From NCBI GenBank assembly GCA_029204225.1, contig CM055092.1, positions 19,461,222 to 19,525,221 on the forward strand: DNA of 64,000 nucleotides. Direction: 5' to 3'. The stretch comes from Diphasiastrum complanatum. Taxonomy: Eukaryota; Streptophyta; Lycopodiopsida; Lycopodiales; Lycopodiaceae. The translations under genes were made by a program, and so were the position numbers. The notes under the pieces were generated by a model that saw only the letters and a program-made list of their open reading frames with translations, was not told the origin of the DNA and ran no database searches. Shown here in pieces: positions 1 through 11,257 of the stretch. How positions within the stretch are numbered: the first letter of the stretch is position 1; each line of letters opens with the position of its first letter.

Positions 1-584
1 TCTTAAAGAAAATAGAGTGAGCCACCTTTTGATGGTGACCTCTAGTGGAGAGCAATATTCCACTTGTAATTTGTGAAATGTGGAAATTCCACTAGGATGC
101 CACCTAAGGAGCTCTCTTGCTTATTTAAGAGACTCCCTCTTTGTGAAGAGGAGCTTTTTGCATTGTATCTACTCCATGCTTAATAAGAAGATTTCCCATG
201 AGTTTGATGCTACATTAAGCTCAGTTTAGTAATGCTTAGGCTCTAATTCAGTTCGTTTTTAGGAGTAGATAGCTGTAGAATCTGCTAAATGTTCATTTGG
301 GCTGCACTCTGATCTGTGAATGAGCGTTCATGGCTTGCACCTATGTATGAATGTAAGTGCGTTCAAGAGAGTTCGTCCCTAAGTAGTCCTCTGATAGGCA
401 GGACAAAAATATACTACAATGACAATCTATCCCTTCTGCCTAGTTTGGCATCATAATATCAAGAGCACACATAACGAATGCCCTGAAGCCTGGTAATAGG
501 CAGAATACCAAGCCGTAGAAGTTGTAAGCAAGAAGTAAAAGAATCGTAGTAAACAAATCCTTTGGATCAGTGGATCTGTAAACA
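1..584 (+). repeat. 5' LTR (truncated by window start) of Ty3/gypsy element A
   Basis: The sequence from base 1 matches 6239-7147 at high identity. The match stops at the same point in both copies: after GTAAACA at 584 and at 7147. It is followed here by a primer-binding site, as expected for a 5' LTR. Relative to the 3' copy it lacks about 350 bases between roughly 210 and 220. The true 5' end lies outside the window. Confidence 0.85.
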
Positions 585-586
585 TT

Positions 587-600
587 TGGCACCGTTGCCC
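587..600 (+). other. Primer-binding site of gypsy element A (tRNA-Asp-like)
   Basis: TGGCACCGTTGCCC begins two bases after the LTR end. It closely resembles the TGGCGCCGTTGCC primer site used by Athila/Tat-type plant gypsy elements. This fixes the LTR boundary and the plus orientation. Confidence 0.7.
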
Positions 601-639
601 ATTGAACTCCAACACCTTTGGTACTCCATCAGATCTCAA

Positions 640-1480
640 CTGACGCTCTCATTCCAATCTCGACCGATGGCCATGCGTTAAATCTCAAACGAAGTCTTTT
701 TTCTGAAACCTCGACCAACGCTCATCAGTCAGATCTCAATAGACGGAAGTCGCTCAGATCTCAACCGACGAGATCTGCTTCCAGTCTCAACCGACACACA
801 TTGTCCAATCTCAACCGACAGCCAGTGTTAGATTTCAACCGATGCCCATCAGTCAGATTTCAACCGACGGAAGTCACTCAGATCTCAACTGACGGGATTC
901 GCTTCCAATCTCAACCGACAACCACTCTGTGAAATCTCAACCGACAGCCTCAAAATCTCAACCGACGGCCTCAGTAAAATCTCGACCGACGGCCCTCAAT
1001 CAAATCTCAACCGACGGTGCCCTGTGAAATCTCAACTGACGGCCCTCAGTAAAATCTCAATCGACGGTGCCCTGCGAAATCTCGACCGACGGCCCTCAGT
1101 AAAATCTCAACCGACGGTGCCATGAGAAATCTCGATCAACGGCCCTCAGTAAAATCTCAACCAACGGTGCCCTGTGAAATCTCAACCGACGGCCCTCAGT
1201 AAAATCTCAACCAGAGCTCGAGCCAATCCTTCAAATCTCAACCGAAGCCAATCGTTCAGATCTTGACCGACGTCTCCTGTGTCAGATCTTGACCGACGCT
1301 ATCAGTCAGATCTCGATCGACGCCCTCAGTTAGATCTCGACCGACGCTATTAGTCAGCTCTCGACCGATGCCTCCTGTGTTAGATCTCCACCGACGGTTT
1401 TTGAACAGATCTCGACCGACAAGTCCCTATCAGATCTTGACCAAAGGAATTCAATCAGATCTCAACCGAAGCAATCAGGT
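640..1480 (+). repeat. Minisatellite in the leader of element A (core CTCAACCGACGG)
   Basis: More than twenty degenerate copies of a unit of about 24-26 bases follow one another, each with a core like ATCTCAACCGACGG. Around 960-1210 two unit types alternate, one ending GGCCCTCAGT and one ending GGTGCCCTGTG, which gives a higher-order period of about 50. The array lies between the primer site and gag, so it belongs to the untranslated leader. The open frame at 618-932 is a by-product of the repeat. Confidence 0.9.
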
Positions 1481-2303
1481 CCACCACAATTGACCACCCT
1501 CTCACCAGCTTACGACGGCCCACAGACCCTTCCACTACAACCTATCACCATCTTAGCCGGACCACATCCATGCCAAACAACGAGCACACCAGCCATCAGA
1601 TATCACACACAACATTTCTTCTGCATTTTCTTTGCATCTGCCGCCCTCTACCTTCGTTTACATCTGATTTCGTCTATCCCCGTTTGCATCTGATGCACTC
1701 TGCCTTACACACATTACACCACAACTGACTGCATTGCATCGTAGAAACCCAACCTTCCACCTCCATCGCATACCATCACAATAGCCCTCCACCCAACCGC
1801 ATTCGCCTGTCGCAGCCGCATACAGACCGCATTCATCTGCACCATGACTACCATCGACCACCTTCACTACAACACATAGACACCACATTCAACCATATCC
1901 GTCTTGGAACGATCACCTTGCCCTACCACCGCATTACTTTGCACCCATCGCATTCCCCTCATCCATTGTAGGAACCGCGATCGAACGCTGACATCGCAAT
2001 CGACCGCCACAACGGCAATCGCCTACTGCAACCGCAACCACTGTTGCAACCGCACTCACCCGCTACAACTGTAATTGACCACTAATACTGCCATTGACCG
2101 CACCAGTCTGCATCCCTCCGTCCTCAACCGCATTAGATCGCAATCACCCGCAGTGACCCGTAGCACCCGCATCCCACCGTAATCGTAACCACACCAGACC
2201 GTAGACCGCAAACCGTAGGGACCGCAAAAACCCAATTTTTTTTTTCCAAAAACACCAACACTCGGAAAATCCAAAACAATAAAAAAACTCATACCAGTAC
2301 TCA
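1481..2303 (+). other. Leader of element A, C/A-rich, no gene seen
   Basis: This stretch is pyrimidine- and C-rich on the plus strand and has recurring ACCGCA/ATCGCA words, especially at 1970-2220. No reading frame here resembles a known protein. It continues the untranslated leader up to the gag start at 2304. Confidence 0.6.
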
Positions 2304-3671
2304 ATGGACCAACAAAAAAACCCTGAAATTTCAGACGATTATCCATACGAGGTCAGGTCCCCTGTAGCTGAACAAATCAGACGTCATAGATTCTACCGAA
2401 TGAGAGCCGAACTCCAAGAGCCATCCACAAACCCATTCGAGGGACAAGAACCTGATAGAGCCAAGTCTTCATATGCACGACCCCATTTTTCTGGTGCTGA
2501 GTCCTCACAGGTCAGAACCAATCCTAATGGAGTTTCTGCTACCCACGAAGCTCATCTTGAGAGACGTACACCCAAGCTAGATCTACCAAAGTTTGACGGT
2601 AGTTCGGACCCTCAACGATTTTTGCAAATCTTTGAGAATGCATGTGATGTGTATGGCAAAACATCTCCCAATGCTATGGTCCAGCTGTTTTCGATGACCA
2701 TGATCGCTAAAGCACGTGATTGGTTTTTCAACCTTGATCATGACAAAAGAACAAACTGGTCAATTTTGAAAGAATTCTTTATCAAGCGTTTTAAGCCCTT
2801 TCGCTTGATCAAGAGCCCTTTTGTCAAATTGACTAACATCAAAATGGCCAAAGACGAACGTGTACGAGACTATATTGAGCGTTTCAAACACCTCAAAAGT
2901 CAAGTCCAAGAACAGCCCTACGAACAGATGCTCATCATCTGGTTTCTAGTCGGCCTTCCAAGATGGATTAGACGCGAGCTTAAATCCAATGACGAATATA
3001 TGAGCCTCAAATTAGCTATGTCGTACCATCAAGGAAGAAGACAAAGGAAGAGATGTTGACGAATCAAGGGAAAGACGAGCACCACGTGCTCCTCTCCATG
3101 AGTTGAAGCCGATCGAGGATACCCGAGATCAGCTTTGGAAATCCCAGTTGGAGTAGTTTAATAAGCAACACCAACTACAGATGGAGAAACTCACCAACGA
3201 GTTTCAAGCTACCCTGAAGTCTATCCAAAGCAATATGCCTAGTAGTCAAACCCTGCACAGGTACCTTATAGACGAAAAACAATATGGTGCCCACACTGTC
3301 GGGCTACGCATCCTGTTGATACTTGTCCTTCATATCTGCCTATCCAATCACATACAGTCCAACAATATGAAGCACAACCATCACATTCTCGACATTCCTT
3401 GACTTATCCCAAATATCTACTAGAAAGTCTAGAATCATTAGCCATACAAGATGGCTATGTCGTTATACAAGGGCCATTGCACACCAGATGTTTCATCTGT
3501 GGTGAAACTGGCCACTTCATGGTTGATTGTCCAGTCAAGACCAAGTACCATGCTGCGTGTCCTGACTGTCAACCAAGTACCATGTGTATCAGAAAACACA
3601 GTTTCAAAGACTGTCCGAAACAACCAACTAAGATCCTATCTGCCCATCACATCCATCATGAATCACAGTAG
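2304..3671 (+). pseudogene. gag: Ty3/gypsy gag (element A), frameshifted
   Basis: The first open part (2304-3059, 251 codons) carries a retrotransposon Gag domain at about residues 85-240. It has the LPKFDGSSDP entry, ARDWFFNL, the FKPF/SPF region and FLVGLPRWIRREL. The frame then breaks near 3055 and continues in pieces to 3671. That part holds three zinc-knuckle-like motifs: CPHCRATHPVDTC (C-x2-C-x3-H-x4-C), the canonical CFICGETGHFMVDC, and a third Cys/His cluster ending KHSFKDC. The same order appears in the gag at 20815-22240, so both belong to one clade. Gag would package element RNA in cytoplasmic particles. At least two frame changes and several stops make it non-functional as read here. 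Confidence 0.85.
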
Positions 3672-4760
3672 GATGCTCCCGACAACCACACGAGCACATA
3701 GCAACCAACAGTTAATCCTGCTACTCAATCGAGAAGTTTCTTGCAAACTTCTACAATACCGCACAATACACCAGCTCCATAATGCACAAAGACAATATGA
3801 AATGAGTCCTTGTCGAAAGAAAGTGAAACCGATATTCTGTTATCTGCTACAATGTCCAACCAAGAGCAACCTCCACAGGGAATTGATAGTTTTTCTCCTC
3901 TTCTACAACATCAAACCTATTTGTCTTTCCACATGCTGATAAGATTTCCAATGTGCCAATACACAAAATTTCTCGGATTCGAAAATCCAGATAGAGATTC
4001 GGTTCTGAATCTCTTGTTCACAGAGGTCCTCAGGACATAGTACCTCAATAATACCTGCATCTCAAGCTATATCTTACAGCATTTGCTATCACTGATGGTC
4101 GATTTTAGCATCACCCACCCTGCCTTGTTTTGACAACGACATGTCAGAGTAAATCACATTACTCTACAAAACAATTGAAATATTGCAACTATCAAGGTAC
4201 ATTATCAATATTGATGAATGCAAGTTTTGTTCGACAAGTGCTATACAATTCTCACTCTTTGTCACGTTTGTTCATTTCCTTGTTTCTCTTCACCTATTTT
4301 GTGTGATTGATTTTTGCATGAGGAATAGCTACTACACGAGAGTCTTCCGTAGAGCATCTCAAGAACACATTTTCATTCATTTATCCATCTTCAGATTACC
4401 TTGTATAGCAGTTTAGAATTTTTGAGCAATATGAGAAGTACATGTCAAATTCGAGTTGATTCCTGCGTCTCATTATCATATTCATCTTCGAGTCAACTAC
4501 AGCAAGATCGAAACAAATTTAGTTAAAATTTGTTCAATCTTTACTCCAGTCGCATGTTCAACGAGTTTCAACTATGTGTTCCACACGCCGATCCAATCCT
4601 GAGCATGAATAGTTACCAACAACAACATCCCCACCAATAGATTTTGGGGGAGGGGAGAGAGTGGATCTACTTGGATCCACTGGAGCAATTACGCTGCCAA
4701 CAACCACATCAGCAAGATCGACAACCAAAGTCACAAGTCAAATATGAAAAGACAAGGCTA
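3672..4760 (+). other. Element A interior, no recognisable pol
   Basis: Protease and reverse transcriptase would be expected here in an autonomous gypsy element. I see no aspartic-protease D-[ST]-G, no RT motifs and no integrase motifs in any frame. Part of it, 4322-4500, matches a segment inside copia element C and is listed separately. Confidence 0.5.
4322..4500 (+). repeat. Segment shared with 50680-50850
   Basis: GGAATAGCTACTACACGAGAG and the following roughly 170 bases match 50680-50850 in the same orientation. Both translate in one frame to a similar peptide containing TRESSVEHL, NTFSFIYP and FEQYEKY. The copy here has an in-frame TAG after the SDYLV part. The function is unknown. It occurs in a gypsy element here and next to a copia gag there. 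Confidence 0.7.
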
Positions 4761-5760
4761 AAGAAGGCAGATGGACAATCCAAAGCGACTTAATCAGAAG
4801 AAGTATTCCGGTCATGACGAAGATCCAACAGAAAAGGGAAACACAAGCATTGAAAAATCAGTCTCCTTCTTCAACCAAACTCTTGCCATACTTCTGCGCC
4901 CATTCTCATGTCTATCGTCCACACCATCTACCGTTGTCACCACCACCCTTCCTTCCACCTGTTTGTTTATCATCAGTTTACTGTTCTTCTGAGAAATTCC
5001 CAGTTTTTGATAGTCTTACCAAAGCAGCTGATAGATTATTGCAAGTGTCTTGCGGAGACCAACTACCACCTATATTGGTTGTTCAGCCAAAAAAGACCTA
5101 CAAAAGCAGGCAAAGCAGCTAGAAGAAATAAAGAGAAAGATCCAGGAAGCTGAGGAGGAAAGGACAAAAAACTTAAGCAACAGATGAGCCAGATCAATCT
5201 TGATCAAAAGAAACTCTCTGGAGTAATGATAGTTGAATCCCCTCTTATGAAGCCCAAAGAGATCCAAAAGTAACGGATCAAAAGGAAGAGTTGCAGAAAA
5301 AAAAAAGATGAAGACAACCGTGAACCTGCAAATAAAGCAAGCTCCTCACCCAGCAAGTGGTGGTCAAAGCTCGACATTGCAAGGGTCCAAGGCTGCAACT
5401 GTAGAACTATCAGTTCCTTCACCCTGTCACCAAGCCTTCATCATGTTTCCTCACCGTTACCAAACCGTCCATCCAAAACTATTCCTACCACCAATTGTTG
5501 ATGAATCCATCCCCTTGAGACTGATAATCAAAGTTTGTGCAACTTGCAAATCAAAGATTTTCCTTGAGACTGGAACTTCATCTGAGAGAAGAACCACGGA
5601 AACACTCAAAAGCAAATGGAGGATACAGACCTCCCAGAAGATAGAATCTGCCAAGAAACCAAAGATGAAACCGTCAATGGCAGATACAAGTGACAAAACA
5701 AAGAGACACATGGAAAGCACTCGAGCATGCAAGTTGTGAAGCTGCTGAGAGCTCTCCAAT
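4720..5760 (+). pseudogene. Coiled-coil-like coding remnant inside element A (possible captured host gene)
   Basis: Several short open stretches in shifting frames have the composition of a charged coiled-coil protein rather than of pol. Near 5090-5185 there is a Lys/Glu-rich heptad-like run containing KQAKQLEEIKRK and EAEEERTKN. It continues after a frame change with SQINLDQKKL and, near 5265-5400, with DQKEELQKKKK and SPSKWWSKLD. Upstream at 4730-4790, VKYEKTRLKKADGQSK is similar in character. I do not recognise the family. The position, where a gypsy pol should be, suggests captured host sequence in a non-autonomous element. The reading needs several frame changes, so it is a remnant at best. 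Confidence 0.35.
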
Positions 5761-5854
5761 TTTGAGAATGTCAACCAATTGCAGCAATAAGACATTCTGG
5801 TTAAACTGTGGCAATTCGTAAAAAACATTTTTGTGATAAAGACTAGCGACAATA

Positions 5855-6055
5855 AGCACTTGGTTTTATGTAAGCGAACGAGGATCTACGCTTTTCGAAG
5901 TGACAATAAAAAATGCCAATGCAAAGCGGAGCGCCATCGTCCAATATGAGTTGCAATGGGTCATGCAACACATTAGGGGTGAGATGATGTTGGCTGATTC
6001 TGATGAATCCCCAAGATACTCGGACAGAGCAATTCAAGAGCACCTCTCACCTTAG
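5855..6055 (+). other. Short open stretch upstream of the 3' LTR of element A
   Basis: One frame stays open for about 60 codons, with FYVSERGSTLFEVTIKN near the start and IRGEMMLADSDESPRYSD near the end, then stops at 6054. It resembles no domain I recognise and sits just before the 3' LTR. It may be the tail of captured sequence or chance. Confidence 0.25.
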
Positions 6056-6238
6056 ACCAAAGAGGTCTTTAAGAAGACGAGACTAATGAAGACTGAGAGC
6101 CGAGTATGAGAGCCGAGAAATACTAGCTAGGAAAGACATGCAAGAACTGTGTAAGCCTCATGGTGAATCCCGGAAGATGGAATGACCATGTAGGAACTAG
6201 TGTTTCTAAGCAAATGTAATAAATGCAAGTAGACCCCT

Positions 6239-7147
6239 CTTAAAGAAAGAGAGTGAGCCACCTTTTTATGGTGACCTCTAGTGGAGAGCATTATTCCACT
6301 TGTAATTTTTGAAATGTGGAAATTCCACTAGGATGCCACCTAAGGAGCTCTCTTGCTTATTTAAGAGACTCCCTCTTTGTGAAGAGGAGCTTTTGTGAAT
6401 TGTATCAACTTCATGCTGAAATGAGAAGAGCCTTCACGAGTTTGGTGCATCCATTGAGCTCCTTGATCATGCTTGTTTCTTGAGTGATGCATTTATGATC
6501 TTGCTCTTCCCTCCTTTTGTGTGTGGTTGTGGACTGTAGAGTGGATTAGATTTGCTACTTTTGTAGAGTGGATTAGTTTCTTTCCTTGTTTGTGGATTAA
6601 TGTAGGAACCAGCATTCAGGTAAACTAAATAGGTTGGATCTGTGGTGTAAATCTTGCATATTCTCTGACAATCCAGTTCTTGATGTTCTTGGGATGTCAC
6701 TAGTTGGTTTCTTGATTCTTGGACTTCTAAAATGCTGTAGATTAGTTCTTGTTTTTTGTTTTGTCAATTTATGCAAGTGTAGCTCAGTTTAGTAATGCTT
6801 AGGCTCTGATTCAGTTCGTTTTTAGGAGTAGATAGCTGTGGAATTTGCTGAACGTTCATTTGGGCTGCACTCTGATATGTGAATGAGCGTTCATGGCTTG
6901 CATCTATGTATGAATGTAAGTGCGTTCAAGAGAGTTCATCTCTGAGTAGTCCTTTGACAGGCAGGACAAAAATATACTACAATGACAATCTATCCCTTCT
7001 GCCTGGTTTGGCATCGTAATATCAAGAGCACACATAACGAATGCCCTGAAGCCTGGTAACAGGCAGAATACCAAGTCGTAGAAGCTGTAAGCAAGAAGTA
7101 AAAGAACCGTAGTAAACAGATCTTTTGGATCCGTGGATCTGTAAACA
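6239..7147 (+). repeat. 3' LTR of gypsy element A
   Basis: The copy matches the 5' LTR at 1-584 and ends at the same GTAAACA. It holds about 350 bases (roughly 6441-6780) missing from the 5' copy. The true start may lie slightly upstream, for example at the TGTAGGAAC at 6190, because the window begins inside the 5' LTR. After 7147 the sequence is unrelated to the primer-site region, confirming a 3' LTR. Confidence 0.85.
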
Positions 7148-7319
7148 TTTTGAATTGGTTTTTCAACCAAACTACGGAAGAACGTAATGACTAGGAAGTG
7201 GTGAAAGTTGCCTTGACTACCATATTCAAGCCACAAAAGTTTCTAGAGAATCCATTAATTCTCCTCTCAACAAGACCAAGGGGATCCGAGTGCAAATTTG
7301 AACCGACTCATGATCATGC

Positions 7320-8017
7320 GGTAATTATGTGGTTCCTAGCAAGAGTTCTAAACAGACTTGAAGTGAATATTTGAGTCTTTCGAGTTTGCAATAAGACCAT
7401 TTTCGATTAGAAATGCATTTATCTTCTGAAACTAGGCTCTTGGTGACTATTTCAGACAATACAAAGCCTTGTGGATTTTGAAGATAAGATGAGCCTTGAT
7501 AGAGTGAGATGTTGTTGAGTCGAAACAACCATGACCCAATTTTCGTAGACTTCAAGAAGACTCGATAGTAGAGTCATTCTGCATCGGAATCTTCAATGAT
7601 TGAGCCGGTTGCAGTCATCTATTCCATGAGATTTTTGAATGTGTTGAGATGGCTCGAAACACTATCTGCATCAGACATTCTTAATGTGAAGAACTTCTTT
7701 CTCAGATGAAGTTTGGATGTAATGTCCCTAATATCATAGAGGGTTGCTAGGATGTCCCAAACATCCTTAGCGGTCTGAGTAGCTCAAATATGGCTGATTT
7801 GAGAGTCTTTAATATTTAGAATGACCAAAGCAAATGCCTTGCCATCCCTCTGTCTCCATTTGGTGATGTTGGTGGTTGCATTGACCTCAGGCTTGACCTC
7901 ATCAACGATGTTCCACAGTTCTATGGCAAGTAGTACGGCTTTCATCTTGAACTTCCAAAGATGGTAGTTCTCTCCATTGAGTTTGTCGATCAAAGAAGAA
8001 CTAGAAGATGGATCCAT
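7320..8017 (-). pseudogene. gag: Ty1/copia gag remnant
   Basis: Read on the minus strand from 8017, the protein starts MDPSSSSSLIDKLNGENYHLWKFKM, cut here to its idea: the N-terminal copia Gag signature (L-x-G-x-N-Y-x-x-W). It runs to SQISHI and meets an in-frame TGA near 7785. It then continues in the same frame with ATQTAKDVWDIL, LRKKFFTLRMSD and HLNTFKNLME, typical of the UBN2-type copia Gag core. After about 7570 the similarity fades. The primer site at 8151-8162 and the LTR at 8163-8739 lie upstream in the right order. No protease, integrase or RT follows, so this is a truncated copy. Confidence 0.8.
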
Positions 8018-8150
8018 TCCAGTGAAGAGAGCGAGATTGCTGGTAGAGACAATGATGGTGAAAAATTGCTAGATGCGCACTTTCAAAATAATGTCTTGAT
8101 AGAAACAAGATTGACGACCTGCAAAGAAAATGCAGATTACTAAACCACAA

Positions 8151-8162
8151 GCTCTGATACCA
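8151..8162 (-). other. Primer-binding site of minus-strand copia remnant
   Basis: The minus strand reads TGGTATCAGAGC, the standard plant copia site complementary to initiator tRNA-Met. It lies between the LTR on its right and gag on its left. Confidence 0.85.
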
Positions 8163-8739
8163 TGTCAAAAAAATTAGTATTTGAAGATAAATCAGAATCG
8201 ATTCAGAGATGGGCGTCCACAATCAAAATTTGGAACGAGATACTAGTAGCGAAAACTTACAACGAACAATTGTGGATCGGAAGTGTGTCAGCGTACTAGC
8301 AAGACTCAAGATGTATATAGTCTGTAATAATGCGCAAATGAACAAATAATAGTTGTGAAAAAAATTGCCCTCTTTGATTAATCAAAAATAGAGTACATGC
8401 GCATGAAGCAGTGCACTGGTCTATAAGGCACAAAAATGTAGTGCTTCAAACGCTTGATCGTTGTTAAAATTTATTCTTGCTTTTGTCTGGGAGAATACCA
8501 TCAGACCAGAAGGAAACGAATTAAAATCCGAATGATCATTGACTGCTAAAGGTGCAGACTTTATTCTAGATTTTCTTGGCTTGTTGATGATTGTAGTTCA
8601 GTGATTAGTACTAATTGAAAGTAGGACTTTGAATCTACTTAATTTACTATAGTCGTCCTAAGTAGATAGCCATCATTTTGAATAGTAAAATCTATGTACA
8701 AGTGGGTGGGCTGTCAACGTCGTCCTTCTGATCGTGACA
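8163..8739 (-). repeat. Probable 5' LTR of minus-strand copia remnant
   Basis: The LTR abuts the primer site exactly. The plus-strand sequence begins TGTCA at 8163 and ends TGACA at 8739, the expected terminal inverted repeat. The outer boundary is inferred from that match alone, because no second copy is present. A weakly similar stretch occurs at 9379-9480. Confidence 0.6.
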
Positions 8740-8764
8740 TGGGTTGAGGTCAACTAACAGTGCA

Positions 8765-8965
8765 TGGATCGACTTTTATTTGTATCGAACTTGATCTGAC
8801 TCAATGAGGGAGTCGAGTGAGTCGAGAGTTGATGGAGTCGATTAAGTCGAGTAAGTCGAGAGTCGATTGAGTCAAGTAGGTCGAGAGTCGGGTACGTCGA
8901 TGGAGTTTGAGTGTCGAGTGAGTTGATGGAGTCGAATGTCAATGAAGTCGATGGAGTCAGACTTC
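8765..8965. repeat. Degenerate GAGTCGA minisatellite
   Basis: Short units such as GAGTCGA, AAGTCGA and GATGGAGTCGA recur about twenty times, directly outside the LTR at 8163-8739. A similar but looser GTCGA-rich block lies at 31015-31145. Confidence 0.8.
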
Positions 8966-9556
8966 GAGAGATTTTTTTTTGAAGTATGTGTAGATTTCGG
9001 GATCCTCATTATCGAATGGATTCGAAAATCCTCAAGAAGTAGTCCAGGTGAATCTTGTAATGGCAAAAAAAGATCTATTTTTTCAATAGGCTCTTGAACA
9101 GTGGTACAGACCAAAAGAACCATTCGTCAATCTTGCCATTAATGATTATTATGCTGCATACACTATACAACCACAATGTTAAGAAAAAAATAACATGGAT
9201 GTTATGGATATGGAGAAGACCACTATTGTTGAATGCTCCAACAAGAGAATGTATACATCTTCATGTCGTAAAATTGTGTGTGGGCGTGAGCGGCAGCGGA
9301 AGCTCGAGGATTGAATGTGGTGTATAGGAACGGAAACGCAACAGTTAGCAACAGAATTATTCAAGTAAAAGAATTCATACAGAATGCGCAAATGAACGAT
9401 GCAGTAGTGAGACTAAAATTGCACTTTGATTAATATCAATAGTGAGTACAATAGCTTCAAGTAATAATTTTAGCTTGTTGAGCGTGATAACGCTGGCTAC
9501 AAATAACTCTGATTGAAAGATAAATTCAATTAACTCAATTAAGACTTACATAGCTT
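8966..9556. other. No gene seen
   Basis: Open frames are short and unlike known proteins. Bases 9379-9480 weakly resemble the interior of the LTR at 8163-8739, for example through the word ATGCGCAAATGAAC. Confidence 0.5.
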
Positions 9557-10064
9557 TGGCTTAAGCCGTCGAGGTTTGTTTGTCGGGGTGCCAACCAACA
9601 CAGTGCCTTGAGATTTTTTCCACTTGCCCATACTTTGCCATTGCCAGTCGCAATTTCTCTGCCGTGTTCGTGAGTCAATTTTTTCCCTTGTCATAGTTGC
9701 TTTGACGTGCACATCTTTCAGCGGGGCACTCATGACTTGGGGTTTCTTCAAGGCAACCGGTTCCCTGAAAAACACAGTAGGCAATTTCTTTCATATTAAT
9801 AAAAAGTAACAGAGTACATTGAAAATTTGCTCGGCCATGCCGACTAGTATAATCGGGCCAATTCTAAGGTCGTAAACTATTCTATGGGCCATTTCTAAGG
9901 CCTCAAAATTTGCTCTAGCCACATTTTGGACGGGCTGGGACCCCTATCTATAGGCAACTATGTGCCGATTTACCATTAATAGCCGGGTTTTACATGCCGG
10001 TTTTTGTACAAAAAATATAAAAATTGCTCTAAAAATAGCCCGATTTTTCGAATATCGGCTAACA
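9557..10064 (+). repeat. 508-base LTR, followed by a primer site
   Basis: This block begins TGGCTTAAGCC and ends GGCTAACA. It is repeated in inverted orientation, with the same 508-base length, at 32634-33141. The flanks differ at both ends, which defines the boundaries. A gypsy-type primer site follows at 10066, so this copy is a 5' LTR on the plus strand. The frames open inside it carry stops at the same places in both copies, so I do not treat them as genes. Confidence 0.8.
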
Positions 10065-10065
10065 T

Positions 10066-10083
10066 TGGCGACTTCACTGGGGG
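10066..10083 (+). other. Gypsy-type primer-binding site
   Basis: TGGCGACTTCACTGGGGG starts one base after the LTR end. It resembles the TGGCGACTCTGCTGGGGA-like sites seen in several plant gypsy elements. Confidence 0.6.
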
Positions 10084-11257
10084 GTGTGGTCCCCATACGA
10101 ACAAACTCAGAATGCTCTTGGTGGTGAATCAAGTATAGTGGGCTCAGTACCCTTGTTGGGTGATCCTAACCACAAGGATCTTGTATTGTGCCTTTAATCG
10201 CTCTCTTCCCCAAAGGCCATTGGTTGAGCCCTTAGGATCCATCTGCAACTGGTTGGTCTTCACTGCAAGATCTTCGAATAATTTGGTACCTTCATACTTG
10301 CATCAACTCATCCGTGACCTATGTGACAAATGCTCCCAACCCATCAGATTCAAGGCATGCCCATCTCAGACTCATGCATGGAGGGATATGCAAATGCAGA
10401 GTGATTTAGCATGTATGCAAGTTACTAGTGCTGTGTCTAATATTGTGTGGGTGCAGTGTGTATGTGCGTTGCAGCTTCAAAAAGGTTGCACAGATCGAAG
10501 ACTAGATATGCTCTTGTGAACACCATCAATCTAAATGAGATGTTCCTAGCTTGAATCTAAAGTGCGTAAAAATGATCTAGCAATGTGAATTTTTTTTTTC
10601 CAGTGATTTATCCATTGGGCAATGGAGTCACTCCCCTCCCCGCTACAATGTTTTCATTCTCGAATTTTTCCTCTCTAACCCCCCATATGCTTCTATATCA
10701 ATCAATCGTATGCCCGCTACAATAATGCACAATGCCCTATGCAGCTCAGAGTATATGCAGAGTGCATGGATATGGATGCATTCATTCAAGCTTGCAACAA
10801 ATGTTTCAAACATATTGTGTCTAATGTGATGCGAGTGTAGTGATGGTGGGTGCAAATGCTCTTGACTTTTGGATCTTTGATTCCTGCACTTCAACAAGTG
10901 TTAGTGCATACAACAACAATAACTTTTTAATTTCTCTTTTTTCATAACAAATAGATAGGAAGAAATTCACCAAACAACAAGATTAGCAAAGTAGATAAAT
11001 GAACAAATGAAAATAAAACATGAAGTTCCTATTTTCCCTTATCCCATAGGTAAAATCAAGGATAAGGGTGGATTTCCATCACGTTGCCTACCCAACATTG
11101 ATCTTGGTGTTAGGGTATTCATCTTCTGTTATAGGTCTATCATGATGTATAGAGTTAGGGGCCAAAGAGCTCAGATCTCTCGTCTGATGCATGTGATTCT
11201 CATGTATATCTGGACTCCATAGTAGAAATGAGAGATCTGTACATGTAGATTGGAATA
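10084..11257. other. No gene seen
   Basis: This would be the interior of the element whose LTR ends at 10064. The open frame at 10160-10519 has no motif I recognise, and no gag or pol is visible on the plus strand. Confidence 0.4.

Noticed and set aside
618-932. 104-codon open frame
   Set aside because: It lies in the CTCAACCGACGG minisatellite and merely reflects the repeat unit.
5457-5852. 131-codon minus-strand frame
   Set aside because: It is antisense to the charged stretches in element A and shows no domain.
9539-9784. Lysine-rich open frame conserved in the inverted copy at 32900-33130
   Set aside because: It lies inside a 508-base LTR, and stops around it are shared by both copies, so the similarity is nucleotide homology and not evidence of a gene.
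10160-10519. 119-codon plus-strand frame
   Set aside because: No domain, no homology to element proteins and no supporting promoter.
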